A stretch of DNA of 64,000 nt from NCBI GenBank assembly GCA_019095985.1, contig CM032665.1:30061565-30125564 (forward strand), written 5' to 3'. This document shows positions 35,342-47,224 of the stretch, one piece after another. The position numbers and the translations under genes were made by a program. Below the pieces are notes generated by a model. It saw nothing but the letters and a program-made list of their open reading frames with translations. It did not search any database and was not told the origin of the DNA. Origin of the DNA: Streblospio benedicti. Its lineage: Eukaryota; Annelida; Polychaeta; Spionida; Spionidae. Each line of letters opens with the position of its first letter. Position 1 is the stretch's first letter.

Positions 35342-35482
35342 GCTGCGATGTGGTTGTCCCTAAGACAGCGCTGCAGCTGTGGCAGAAGTCGGACCAAACC
35401 AAGTTGATCGGGGATGGCGAAATCGCTGTCCAGTCAACTAACCCGGAGTCCACTTTCTACATTCGCAAAGGTGATGATCCAG
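35342..35482 (+). CDS. Copy A fused exon: N module joined to end of discoidin exon
   Basis: The exon opens after GTTTCAG and encodes [20 protein letters not shown] and so on to STFYIRKG as in B and C. Instead of using the AAAG/GTGAT donor, the reading frame runs on through DDP to CCAG/GTGAGA, the donor of discoidin exon 5. The join lies in a GGTGATGATCC / GGTTATCC microhomology. The older donor at 35471 (GTGATG) still exists as an alternative. Confidence 0.65.
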
Positions 35483-36043
35483 GTGAGACAGATTGGCAAT
35501 ATATATATTTTAGTATACATTCGTGCGTTACCATGCTCTATAACTGCCGGGTAACGTGGACATGTATCAGACTAGGCTCTATCATGTCTATACATCAGTC
35601 AAGTTATCACTGATTTCTAGGAAAAGGGACAACACTCTACGTTTACCAAGCACTGTTGTAATTGTCTGAACTAAAATGTATATTCATGTATTTACTTACT
35701 TTATATTTAATTTGCGCAGTTATTCATCAAATAACATGTCAATAATAATTCTTTTGTTGTCTAAACACAACATATGATAAAAAAAATGAAAAGCGTCACC
35801 CAAGGTGACAAAGCAGTGTTTACGGTAAGCGCGCCTTCCTATGTGTGCATGATTGTTATAGCTTTATATGTTATTTTATTAATAATTTATACGTACAATT
35901 TTCATTTTGTATGAAAGAAGGTAACTTGAATGAAAATTGTTTAGAATGATGAATGTTCTGTGACACTAGGTATTTTTAAGATAGAACCAAGTATAATAAT
36001 TAATTACAATTCAGTAATTGAAATGCATATATGTTTGTTGCAG

Positions 36044-36227
36044 CTGTATTTATGCTTGAGTCAGTCAAATACCCTACAACCTACTTAAGACACTCCGGCT
36101 ATGTGCTGAGACGTAATGTTCACGTGGAACACCCTGACTTTCTCTACTACATCAACACCAATGTAGATGGGTCAGTTTGGTTTAAAATGTTTAGAGAATT
36201 CCAGTCCTGAACCCCCTCTACCTACAG
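36044..36227 (+). pseudogene. Copy A exon 6: AbfB-like, disrupted
   Basis: Homologous to 52371-52542. It starts after TTTGTTGCAG and encodes [20 protein letters not shown] then [10 protein letters not shown], even closer to the AbfB SVxYPxxYLRH consensus than copy B. It lacks two codons at its start, carries an 18 bp in-frame insertion after SVW and then a local shift that brings a TGA. Confidence 0.7.
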
Positions 36228-36862
36228 GTAAAAACTTAAAATGTTTAGAGAAGATTCTGTATAGCTTATTGCCACATTTTTTGTTAGTTTCAATGTTTCT
36301 GTCGCGGGTTTATGCTACGCTTAAAAAACTATACAGTCAATTCCAAAATAATTATAATTTGTAATGTATCAAAGTTTTTTAACTAGCTTAATTTTTTTTG
36401 GGTCCTTTTAAAAAACTATACAGTCCAATTCCAGCCAAAGTTTAAATTTTGATTTTGAAATTTTTAAATTTTGTCAGACTCGTGTATATCGTTCTGATAA
36501 TGATATAGCATAAAACATAAGAACAAAAAAGAACATTTGATGTATACATTCATCGATTCATACGGCACATGCTCCTTGTCACCCCCCCCCCCAAGACCAT
36601 TTTTGTGCTACCAAAATATTTTCTTTTCTTGAGATTATTAGCATCTTTGCAAGGATTTGCACATACATGTACACAATCCATGAAATCCTCTACATGTAGG
36701 TGCACTATCCTTTATTTTCCAAAAACCTAAATTAGTCAGTGAATCATTTATATCATTGGAATGCTTGTTATTTTGACAATCACAAACTAATCATGAGTGT
36801 GAGTTGATACTTAAAATGTCATGACAGCTATTTCAAATACATGTTGGTTATTCAAATGTTTA

Positions 36863-37034
36863 TTTACACTTTAAACAGGATAATAAAAGTTCACATTTTG
36901 AGCTTTCGGCAAACGCTCTTGCCTTTTACACAACAAGTGATGACGTCATAGGTCATCACCTTTGACACGGGAAAATCCCCAGCTGAGCCCCCGCCCCCCC
37001 CCTTACCGGGGGGCGGGGGCGTTTAAAGTGTAAA
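36863..37034. repeat. Inverted-repeat element in intron of copy A
   Basis: TTTACACTTTAAAC (36863-36876) is the exact reverse complement of GTTTAAAGTGTAAA (37021-37034). Between them lie a TGACGTCA palindrome and a C-run facing a G-run that can pair as a long GC hairpin. The same structure is at 53138-53301 in copy B, so it predates that duplication. It is a small MITE-like or foldback element beside an exon acceptor. Confidence 0.6.
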
Positions 37035-37052
37035 TACACAGTTGACTATCAG

Positions 37053-37198
37053 ATCCAGGATAAATGAACTTCTATCAGACTATGTTGGATGTTATCTGTT
37101 GAATGGTGTTCTCAGGATCGGCTGGTCTGGATCGAGCTACAAGATCGTTCAGGGATCTGGAGAGACATTTGAAAGTGATGGATCATTCTTCCCAGTTG
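37053..37198 (+). CDS. Copy A exon 7: second half of AbfB-like domain
   Basis: Begins after GACTATCAG, phase 2, and ends at CCAGTTG/GTGAGA, phase 1. It encodes [20 protein letters not shown] and a [15 protein letters not shown] tail, intact and nearly identical to copy B. Confidence 0.65.
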
Positions 37199-37764
37199 GT
37201 GAGATCACTCAATATTATTGTTATTATATCCAGGGACATAGCAATATGAACATAATATTGCGGTCAAGTAAACAAAGCTTAATTTATGCTCTCACATATT
37301 CATATAGTTATTTTGATCTATTTCAGGCTTTTATTTGTACAATAAGTACGTGAATCATCACAACACATTCCCATTTAATGGAGGAATCCTTACATATTGA
37401 GCTACATTAGACGATGGGAAATGTAAACTATCAATAACTGAATGAACTGAAAAATAATAATATTAATCATGCATCACCAAACAAATATTATCATATGATA
37501 TAGAATAACATTTTGACACAATACAAACTTCAGAATGGTGTAAAACATATACATAACTGTAAACATGCCATTGATTGTGACAATTATATGAGAGCGGTGG
37601 TTTAGGCTGCAGTGTATTGAAGGCAGTCTAGAAATCCCACATTCTGATTTTGAGCATTGACTCCACTCCCCACTTCTTTTTTACCTCACCCTCAAGGCTA
37701 ACGTTAAACTATTATAAATAACATCACAAATTCTGAAAATGTGTGTGACTTTTGTCTCTTACAG

Positions 37765-37883
37765 AGCATCCAGCACCGTGTGGTAGGCATTTCGAGAAGC
37801 AGACCGGAACCAGGATGACCACTGACATCATAATGACCACAGTCGCCAAAAAGGCATCTCATTGTTCCCAGATGTGTCTTCAG
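37765..37883 (+). CDS. Copy A exon 8: first half of PAN/apple domain
   Basis: Begins after TCTCTTACAG and ends at CTTCAG/GTAGGA. It encodes [15 protein letters not shown] and so on to [10 protein letters not shown], with the Cys..HC..MC pattern of PAN/apple domains. Intact. Confidence 0.7.
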
Positions 37884-38124
37884 GTAGGACACCAGCAGAT
37901 CCAGGTTTTGGGGTTGAGGTGAACTAAATATGCCATGGATGTTTTGCACACCATGAAAAATGCACTTAATGGCCTGTTTTGTTGGCACCTGATGGCTTAT
38001 CCTTTTTTCCCTATTATTCAATATGATCTCATGGTCATCTAGCGTGGCTGAATCATTCTGTTCAATGTTTAATTGTACGTCAAAGACTAAGCATTTTGGG
38101 ATGGTATAGTTACTTTATCTTTTG

Positions 38125-38306
38125 GAGCCTGGCTGTTGGGGCTACAACTTTGCATTCTATGTCTGGGTAACAACCTAAAAACATATTTAAAAGCCGGGGG
38201 CATGGCTGTGAGCTGGCGCTGGTGCCGCTCCCTCCCTCTGCTGGCCACCGCTCATCACCGACCCGGCTGGGACCTCTACTACATCGAGGTGCACTGCCTG
38301 CAGTAG
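38125..38306 (+). pseudogene. Copy A exon 9: second half of PAN/apple, disrupted
   Basis: EPGCWGYNF is recognisable at the start and the [11 protein letters not shown]-stop ending is retained. The TTCAG acceptor of copy B is TTTTG here, an insertion containing AACATATTTAAAAGCC interrupts the middle and the frame soon meets TAA. Confidence 0.7.
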
Positions 38307-40150
38307 CTGCAAACACAAAGTTCTACAGTGCATGGACTTAATTCAAAGCTAGGGGACTACGATTATTGATATATGGTTTGAAATAATTGAAAACCTTATT
38401 GTATTTTTTGTCAGGTTTTCTTCTCTAAAGCTTTGGAAAATTTCAGCCCCGGAGTTGTAAATGCTATTTTTATACCCCATCACACCCATCCTATTTAACA
38501 CCTGTATTTCAGGGTTCTTGGGACGAAATGGTAGTCTGGTTTATAGGGTGGACAATCCTCAATGATCTGTTGGTAATAAACTATAAACATAGTTGGCAAA
38601 AGTGGAAGAATGATTGTACAAAGTATCACAGCTATGATCGTGAATTCAGAATAGATGAAAGCCATTTTCTTAACACTCATCAGTACATTAACTAAAACAC
38701 CATAATCTCTACAAATAGTCCATGAACAAACAGATCAGGTACTGATTGAGGTCACTATGGACGTGTGAGCTTTTACAGTGCTGTCGACCTGTGAGGACTA
38801 TAGAAATTGTAGAAAAATTCCATTGGCATCAGTAATTGCATATCAGGTTGACTTGTACGTAATTCGTGAAGAGAAGTACCCATATTTTCTTCTAACAAGT
38901 ATTAAAATAAATCTAAAAAACACCTGGAATTTCTTTAATGAGTCTGGTTTACATTTTGTCCTCTAAAGAACATAGTAGAACGCAGAGATACGATAAATCT
39001 CAACTTTATCCAAATCTATATTTTAATTTCACGTTTTTAAAAAATGTTTTTGTTAAAAATCACACGTAGATTCGAAAATACAGACGTGGAATAAATAACT
39101 TCTATTAGGCGAAATTTGGCTTATTTTAAGTAACATAGAATACAGTAGTCGATATATGGAAAAAAGTGTGGCCCTCACAAGTGGACAGTAATGTACGTAC
39201 ACAAAAATGAGTGTAAAAAAGTCTGTGGTGCATGTCTGTGCCTTCGCATGACTGTAGACACACCAGGACGGATCTAGAACATGATCAAAAAATCCCTTCG
39301 TCCAGATCGTTTTTTTCCTGACGTTTTAAAAAGTGAATGCATCTCCCTAATATCTACCAGAAAGGTATTTTTTTTACTTTGTTACATTATACCTTAGTAT
39401 GTATGATATTTAATATCTAATGACTGTTTGTATAACCATATTATATTGCATAGCGTGTATTATCTTATTATATTATCTCTATTGTCTTATTATATTGATA
39501 TATTTATACGGAGTCTTATTAACCTGCAACTGTATTACCTAGATTGATATGTCTGTTATTTGATGTTAGACTAGTCACATATTATTATATACTAGTATTG
39601 ATATTTTATCATATTGATTGCTGTATGCTCCCCAATGTGTGCAGAAATTCTGACAAGTAGACGAAAAACCCAGGGTGGGAACATAAAATCGTCTGATCCT
39701 GTATAGTGGTGACTTAAGACAATAACATATAAACATGAAAGATGAATCTGTTGTCATCTGTCGTAACAAACTAAAACAACATGTACTTCTCTCAAAGTTA
39801 GGGTGACAATTCTCCATATCAGAGGACTTCTTTTACACCAAATTATGCCATTTTCATATTCATTGAGAATTCTTCTGCCATTATTCATGGATATAAAACC
39901 TCTAATTTGCCCACCAAAAACTTACATCCGATTTGTTATGCTCAAAAGAAAATTGTCAAGTGGAGAGAACGATTGTATAGCATGTGGCTTCCATGAGAAG
40001 AACTGTGGAAATGCTTGCCATGTTCTTATGACTGAAACATTCGATGCATTATCCAAGTTCAAATGCATGAATATAGAAACGGTGTAGACAAAAAAAAATT
40101 AAATACCATTGTAGAATTTTACTACACATATTTGATTTGTGCATACATAG
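38307..40150 (+). repeat. Duplicated 3' flank of copy A
   Basis: This non-coding flank is homologous to 54531-56400 after copy B, and its central part (38790-39270) also to 63560-64000 after copy C. Blocks include AATTCCATTGGCAT, TTACATTTTGTC, TTTTTTCCTGACGTTTT and, further on, GGAGAGAACGATTGTATAGC. Open frames in it (39803-40087) are not kept in the other copy. No clear AATAAA site is placed close behind the stop codon. Confidence 0.7.
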
Positions 40151-40877
40151 TTTGTAGCCAATATTATTACATATAAGTATTGATAATTTCTCCATGCTAG
40201 AAGTAGCCATCATGTGATTGTTCGATTTGCAATGGTTGTTGTCTTGTAAATAGTTTTCTGTTTTACCATATTTGTGTCACTATTAAAGTTAATGAAAAAT
40301 TGCGACTTATTTTGTCAAATGTTTAGGAATCCATACACTAAATTTGGACGTGGCGTATAAAACGCTGTCAAATCACGTAAAGTAGACTCATATTAATGGG
40401 TACTGCGTGGAAATTAGTTGGTAACATATGTAATTAATAGATGAAATGAAAATTATAATGACTGTGTTTTGCAAATATGCTTTTAATTGATCAAAAATGA
40501 ATATTGCAAGTGAGTTTTATTAGCATAAATTCAGTGAAAATTGTGATGTAAAGTGCGTTTTCCAATCCTGTAACGTTATGCGCTGGACTGGCTAACACAT
40601 TGCTAACACATTGTTTACGCACGAACAATACACATATATACTAAATTGCCTAAAATTCAAACCATCAATAAAATATCTGACTTGTGTACAATAATGATAA
40701 TGGCTGCAAGCTTCAAAGAATACAGGGCGTTCTGTGTGTGATGGCAAAATGTAATACAACAATGTAGACATTTCTTGGTACGTCTTACATGCTGTTTTGA
40801 ACGTAGATAACAAATCATTGTGCGTTTCATATGTTGTAGACACTAAAATGACCTATGAACTTTGTCACATGCTACAG

Positions 40878-40945
40878 TCGGCCAATGAGCTGCCTATACC
40901 AACTTTCTGGTATAAAAAGACAAACATTGACACCGTATGATTCCA
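40878..40945 (+). promoter_or_regulatory. Candidate CCAAT plus TATA promoter
   Basis: GGCCAATGAG (about 40877-40886) is followed 25 bp later by GGTATAAAAAGAC (about 40909-40921), a good TATA box, predicting a start near 40945. An ATG at about 40993 opens a 34-codon frame (MFSNLSDSTYLGREIGG..). No later exon was identified with confidence. Confidence 0.3.
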
Positions 40946-41239
40946 GTCTCCCTTTGCGAGCCACCACGTGGCCCCGTCATAATAGATCTACCATGTTTTC
41001 AAACCTTTCGGATTCAACATACCTCGGACGTGAAATAGGAGGAATCCATTTTTCTAAATGTTGCGTTTCTTGTACTCGAATCTTCCCGTCTGGTTAACGT
41101 CAATTGGGTTCCATATCCAGGTGTTTTAAATAATCCCATGGCATTTTGATTACCATCTATTTTATCAGACACATTGTATACCCGCTAAAAATACATGTAT
41201 ATGCTAAAATGCACCATGTATCAATGATCATCACTAAAA

Positions 41240-44060
41240 TATCTGACTTGTTTACAATAATGTTAATGGCTGCATCGACCATTTAATCTCATAAGGGGAC
41301 CATTTAAAACGTAAAATATTGAACAAAATAACGTGAAAAAGGCTTTGCCTAATTAAATGTGAAAAAACAATAAGGGGCCTCCAAAAAATAGGAATCAAAA
41401 AAAATAGAATTAGATGTCAAAAAAAAAAATTGAACTGATCAAAATTTGCACCCCCCCATATTCAAATCTATCCCATGCCTAAAATAAGTCAAGAGCATGG
41501 GTATGCTTTAGTCATGGACTCATCATTGCAGTGGTGGACACTGGTCACTACCCTTTCCTATCACCCCGGAAGTGTCCAACGTCTCTGAAAATAGGTGTGT
41601 GACCAGTAAATTACGTTACAGACGTTTCTTTTCCTGGTAAACGTGTGGTGTCCAAATACGTACATATTTCTAAGTAAGACTGGCATGAAATAGAATGCGC
41701 CCTGGCGTTATTCTAATGGTATGGTCATTTGTTGTACTAAGACATATACCCAAGACGTTTTATCCCATGGCATCCCAGCTTAGAAAAAAAATGTTCCATT
41801 TCATTTGATGTGAAATATTGACATCTGTGGCCACCCCAGTGTCAATACAATACATGTCATGGTTTGGAGGTCACCATGTAAATGCATGCCCGAATGCTTT
41901 GAATATTGCCCGACCCATTATGACCCAGTACTACTGTCTAGAGGTAGGCATCCCACTTAATTTAAAGCAAAAATCTCAAGCCCTGGTAAAATTATTGAAA
42001 AAAAAAGCCTGAGGCTCAGTAATCGACGTGATTTTTCGTATGATGAAAGGGCTTCAGTTCATCCTCAATCAAAAAAAATAAAACAGATGGGTTGCAATTA
42101 AAACACTGGTGGACACAAAATAGCTTTTCTCTCCCTGTCATTTGAAAATAGGTGTACAACAACAATTATTACATAAAGTTTCTTTGCCTGGTGAGGCGTT
42201 TTTCCACCATCTTGCGGTGACAAATGTGCACTAGTTCGTTTACTATCTGGGAATATATGCACCCCGGATAGATTCCCAGACTTCTACATGTCTTCATTTA
42301 GGGTAAATTCTGGGAACAGGTTGCATAAACGTGAACAACACTCCTCCGAGCTGTAAATACTGCCTTTCATTTCCATGAGCGTGTGTTGTTACCAATTTCC
42401 ACCATCTTTTCGTGCCAAGGCTTTCAAGCCCTCATCTGTCAATGGACCTGAAGCTCAGTAAAATTGGGGTTGCTTGTTCATCCACAGAGTTGGTAGTAAT
42501 TGGGGGTTTCCAATTAAAAACACTGTTAATTCAAAAGGGAAGCGGGTTCTATTCTGGAACATTGTACAACTTAACCACCATAAATTCATTACTCTGATGT
42601 TTTCAGCACTACCTCCGCGCTGTAAATACTGACTATCTGTAAAAATTTTAAAAGACTGCAGTCCACACATGTGTACATTTTGAAATTCTTTTACTCCATA
42701 AACTTGTCATAAGGACATTTCATTTCCATGTTTACATGCATAAAGTTTCTGCATGCTCTCCATACAATGGGGTTTCTACTTGACTTCTATTCTCGGGGAA
42801 GTCAAAATTTTGTTTACATCATAAATCCACTTCCAGTTATATGAACTTTCTAAAAATCCAAAAAAGTCCACACTTTTGGCCTGATGTTCCGCTAAAAGTC
42901 AGAGGTCATGGATTGGCAAACGCCTATTTTCTCAGGGTACATTGCAATAAAATTATTTTAGATATATCAAAAGTATTTCCAGTTATGAAGTCGTAAAAAT
43001 CGAAAATAGGACACTTTTGGCCAAAAACCGCTAACGAGGGGTCGGCGAAACGCCCATCTTTCCGACAACCCATGGGGCTAGAAAAAAAGTGACAAGTGCA
43101 ATTCATCTAGAAATTACGAGCTACCACGTCGTTTAAAACCAGACCATCGTGCTCCCCAATAATATTGACTGAGATATCGCCCCCCACAAAGTACGTGTCC
43201 CGCCCGCTCTCCACCCGCCCGCTCGGCAAACGCCGGGTGGGAGCGGCCTCGCGATATCGCACGCCAATCGAGAACTACGTGGTCTATTGCAATGGATAAT
43301 GGCTTGTTTTGAAGCTAAGACCCCCAGCCTACACGGCCATAGTACGTAGACCCACGCCCCTGGCCGCATTGAGCTAGTTTGAGGCTGCCATTCTGGGCGA
43401 ATATTGGACGTATTAGCAACGTGAAAATTGTGATAGTCTCCTTTCTATGTTTAACGTTATATAGAATATTACTAAGTTTTTTCTGCCCATCACGATACAA
43501 GCAAATTTCCACATATATACTAGGGGGCACATCTAAACCACCTAAAATATCCCTTGTGTACCTCAGAGAATGGCCATAAAAGAGCAGAAAAAAGGGCGTT
43601 CAGAGCATGCCACCCCAAATCGCCTTCAACAATCTGAATGGCTTGGGGCCTATCTTTCAATCTGTTTTCTCCTCTTTCACAAATGGACTCCTACTTCTTC
43701 AGGTTGTAGATCACTAAAATGGTCACTGTTCTTTTAGGATGTACTCGCCTGGGGGGACATGCTTTTGCCTAAGTATATTCTAGTAGAAGGCTTATATAGA
43801 CAAATAGTGGGGCAGCAGTTTGACACCGTTATCCATTCCAATTCAAATCCATTGAAGTCAATATATGTGGACTTACATGTCTTTTATTGCAAAACAATGT
43901 GCTTTATGCTCAAATCTACAGGCAAACCAGCCACCACCCCCCAACTGACAGTTCAGACAGCGACCCAAGAGCATTCTATAGCAACTCTGTCATGGGAAGA
44001 GACGTGTCGATGCAGTGCAAAGGTTAACACACGCCAACACACATTGTTAGCAATTAAATT
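41240..44060 (+). repeat. Rearranged block unit 1
   Basis: This unit shares long, patchy similarity with 44630-47100 and with 47510-48517. Shared blocks include AAATAAGTCAAGAGCA, GTGGTGGACACTGGTCACTA, CTCCGAGCTGTAAATACT, GGTTTCTACTTGACTTCTAT and CGGCAAACGCCGGGTGGGAG. The order differs: the CGACCATTTAATCTC block precedes the ACGTACATATTTCTAAG block here but follows it in unit 2. Identity is broken by many short indels, so both real decay and assembly error are possible. Confidence 0.65.
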
Positions 44061-44629
44061 TTAACATAATGGGCCTCATTGTCCATTATATCTACCAATT
44101 ATTTTACATACAAAGGAGTTTGCATTGTGACATTGACTGTCCTGTAGGATATGGACTTTATCTATCTGTTTAATGTCTATCTTGTTTACAATAATGTTAA
44201 TGGCTGCATGCTTACGAGAATAAACAGCGTGTGTGTAAAACGTGCAGTGTTCAACGTGTGTGTGTGTGTGGACACAGTGTGTTCAACGTGTTCCTTAAAA
44301 CGTCAACCCTCCAAACAATAACGGGCCCCGCATTTCTAGGAACGTCTTAATAGAGTGGTGATAAGGCAGCTGGACTGATCACTTTTGCACCTGTTTGGTA
44401 CATATTCCAACATCTATCCCACCTGAGGTCTGTTGTGAGAGCAGCGGAAACATCCGTGGATTATCATACCAGTGAGACTGCCTGGTCGAGTCTTAGTCTC
44501 GGTCATTTCAGAATTTGTTACTACTTACTTTCCAAAAATACCTACAACGTTTTTACAACGCAGAAGTGTCAGTCTGGTAATCGAGACTAGTCGAGTATAA
44601 AGTTTTTCTGGCAAACCTTCCATGTCCGT
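44061..44629. other. Spacer between duplicated units
   Basis: CATACCAGTGAG at about 44467 and TTTCAGAATTTGTTACTACT are faint echoes of the zinc-finger scrap at 47225. Nothing else was recognised. Confidence 0.3.
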
Positions 44630-46083
44630 AATACGTACATATTTCTAAGTAAGACTGGCGTGAAATAGTACGCCTGACGTTATTTCAAAACGTATGACGT
44701 TTGTTGTACTAAGCACATATACGTAAGACGTTTTATATCCCATGGCATCCTAGCTTAGAAAAAAATTCCATTTCATTTGATGTGAAATATTGACATCTGT
44801 GAGTGTTTATCGTGTTATAACGAATACATGTCATGGTTTGAAGGTCACCATGTATGAATGCATGCCCGAATGTGGTTGAATATTGCCCGACCCATTATGA
44901 CCCAGTACTACGTGTCTAGAGGTAAGGCATCGACCATTTAATCTCAAGGGGGGGGGGAGGCAGCAAAAATATTGAACAAAATAACGCAAGGCTGAAAATT
45001 GGTGAAAAAAAAAATAAGGGGTTCAGTAATCAAAGAAAAAAATGATTAGATGTCCAAAAAAAATTGAAGCTATGATGAAAATAGCTGCCCCCCCTGAGAT
45101 CAAATCGTCGATGCCTAAAAATAAGTCAAGAGCAGTGGGTATGCTTTAGTTATGGTCATCATACAGTGGTGGACACTGGTCACTACATGCCCATCACCCC
45201 CGGAAGTGTCCAACGGCTGAAAATAGGTGTGTGACCAGTAAATTACGTTACGGACGTTTCTTTGCCTGGTGAGGCGTGTGGTTACCAATGTCCACCATCG
45301 TGCGGTGACCATCATTTAAATGGTTCGTTTATACATAATGGGAGTGGCCATGCACAGTCCTTGGATAGATTCCCAGACTACCCTACCGTATGTTAATTAG
45401 GCAGCCTTTAGGGTTCTATTCTGGAACCTTGAGTGTGGCCATCCCCGGATTTCAATACACCTCTGAACAACACTACCTCCGAGCTGTAAATACTCGAACA
45501 GCATGCTTTGTGGGTACGCGTTTGTGTCGTTAGTCTCTTTTACAGCCGCCCACTGACTTTCGGTGCAAGGCTTTCAAGCCCTGGTACGTCTGTCAACGTG
45601 ACCTGAAGCTCAGTATCGACGTTTTTCATTTGCTTGTTCATCCTCAATCCGCAGTATTAAAACAGATTTTGCAATTAAAACACTGTTGATACAAAAACAG
45701 CAGCTCTAGCTGTCATTTGTAGAGTAATTGTACAACAACAATTATTACATAAATGTTTTGTATACACCGGATGTTTTCAGTGACTACCTTGACGCCTGTG
45801 CACTAGAGTGACTATCTGTAAATATGCATATCACACGCTCACTGCAGACTTCTACATGTCTTCATTTGAAATTAACTTTGCTTTGCATAAACTTGTCCAG
45901 TGCGGGCATTTCATTTCCATGAGTATTAGTTACCATATCCTGAAAAGTGGTCGTCGTCGTGTTAAAGAGGTGGTCTCCATAGAGAGTTGGTCTTAACTGG
46001 GGTTTCTACTTGACTTCTATTCTCGGGGGAAGAAGGCCATAAAGCAGACATTTACGTTTACATGCATAAATTCATTACTCTGC

Positions 46084-46353
46084 ATGCTGCACACAATATA
46101 TGAAGACTTAACAGTCAAAATTACACAACCCACGGGGCTAGAAGAAAAAGTGACAAGTGCAGATTCATCTAGAAGTTACGAGCTACCACGTCGTTTAACC
46201 CAGACCATCGTGCTCCCAATATTGACTGAGATATCGCCCCCACAAAGTACGTGTCCTTCGCCCGCTCTCCCGCCGCTCGGCAAACGCCGGGTGGGAGCGG
46301 CCTCGCGGTATCGCACGCCAATCGAGAACTACGTGGTCTATTGCAATGGATAA
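46084..46353 (+). other. Coding-like open frame in unit 2
   Basis: An 89-codon frame whose second half looks protein-like (EEKVTSADSSRSYELPRRLT, then a Pro-rich stretch and KRRVGAASRYRTPIENYVV). In unit 1 the same DNA is out of frame, and in unit 3 the matching place is the N gap. The translation fits no family I recognise. It may be an exon of the decayed gene that also left the zinc-finger scrap. Confidence 0.25.
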
Positions 46354-46965
46354 TGGCTTGTTTTGAAGCTAAGACCCCAGCCTACACGGCCATGGCACGT
46401 AGACCCACGCCCCTGGCCGCATTGAGCTAGTTTGAGGCTGCCATTCTGGGCGAAATTGGACGTAGCAACGTGGCATAGTCTCCTGCCTATGTTTAAGATA
46501 TATAGAATATTACTAAGTTTTTCTGCCCATCAGTTACAAAGCTAAATTTCCACCCAGCCCCTAGAGGGGCACATCTAAATCAGCTACTTAAACCCTTAAA
46601 CCCTCAGAGATGGCCATAAACAGCAGAAAAACCGTGCACAGCATGCCACCCCATCGCCTTCTCGCACGTCTGAATGGCTGGCAAGCCTATCCAGTTCAAT
46701 CACGTACTCTCCTCTTTCACCCATGGACTCCTACTTCTTCAGGAGCGGATCGAAGGCAGGGTCACTGTTCTTAAGGATGTACTCGCCTGGGGGGACATGC
46801 TTTGCCTAAGTATATTCTAGTAGAAAGGCTTATATAGACAGAGATAGTGGGGCAGCAGTTTGACAGTTATCCATTGTGTTTGAAATTCAAATCCATTGAA
46901 GTCAATATATTTTGAGTTACATGTCTTTTATTGCAAAACAATGTGCTTTATGCTCAAATCTACAG

Positions 46966-47062
46966 GCAAACCAGCCACCACCCCCGTCTGACAGTTCAGA
47001 CAGCGACCCAAGAGCATTCTATAGCAACTCTGTCACGGGAAGACGTGTCTGTGCAGTGCAAG
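46966..47062 (+). other. Possible exon, Pro/Ser/Asp-rich
   Basis: After TCTACAG one frame reads ANQPPPPSDSSDSDPRAFYS and on to a GTTAAC donor-like site. Unit 1 carries the same segment with a stop in this frame. The composition suits a linker region of a nuclear protein, but support is weak. Confidence 0.25.
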
Positions 47063-47224
47063 GTTAACACACGCCAACACACATTGTTAGCAATTAAATT
47101 TAAACATAATGGGCCTCACGTTGTCCATTATATCTGAAATTTTGATTTACATACAAGGAGTTTGCATTGTGAATTTTGACTGTCCTGTAGGATATGGACT
47201 TTATCTATCTGTGTGTGTGTGAGA

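Larger units (their letters stand above)
34343..38306 (+). pseudogene. Gene copy A: secreted AbfB-PAN gene lacking discoidin domain, decayed
   Basis: Copy A keeps the signal-peptide exon, the N module, AbfB-like exons and the first PAN exon. The three discoidin exons seen in B and C are gone: the N-module exon now continues to a donor (CCAGGTGAGACAGATTGG) that matches the end of the last discoidin exon plus its intron, and the fusion keeps frame and phase 1. Later damage includes an 18 bp insertion and a stop in the AbfB exon, and a last exon that lost its acceptor AG and has inserted sequence. Introns are nearly identical to copy B, so duplication and decay are recent. It may be a pseudogene, or may express a short secreted product. 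Some differences could be assembly error. Confidence 0.7.
44630..47100 (+). repeat. Rearranged block unit 2
   Basis: The second unit of the block. It includes a GC-rich island at about 46190-46460 that is shared with unit 1 (43130-43400). Differences from unit 1 are mostly one- or two-base changes in homopolymers and scattered short gaps. Confidence 0.7.

Noticed and set aside
36167-36364. 65-codon open frame beginning in the copy A AbfB exon
   Set aside because: Its frame differs from the domain frame and runs into intron sequence.
37042-37353. 103-codon frame (and its twin at 53309-53620) read as one exon
   Set aside because: Only the first half is coding; the frame runs past a good GTGAGA donor, and the PAN exon follows from that donor in the right phase.
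39803-40087. 94-codon open frame after copy A as an extra exon
   Set aside because: The homologous stretch at 56130-56380 after copy B is interrupted, and the PAN exon already ends in a conserved stop.
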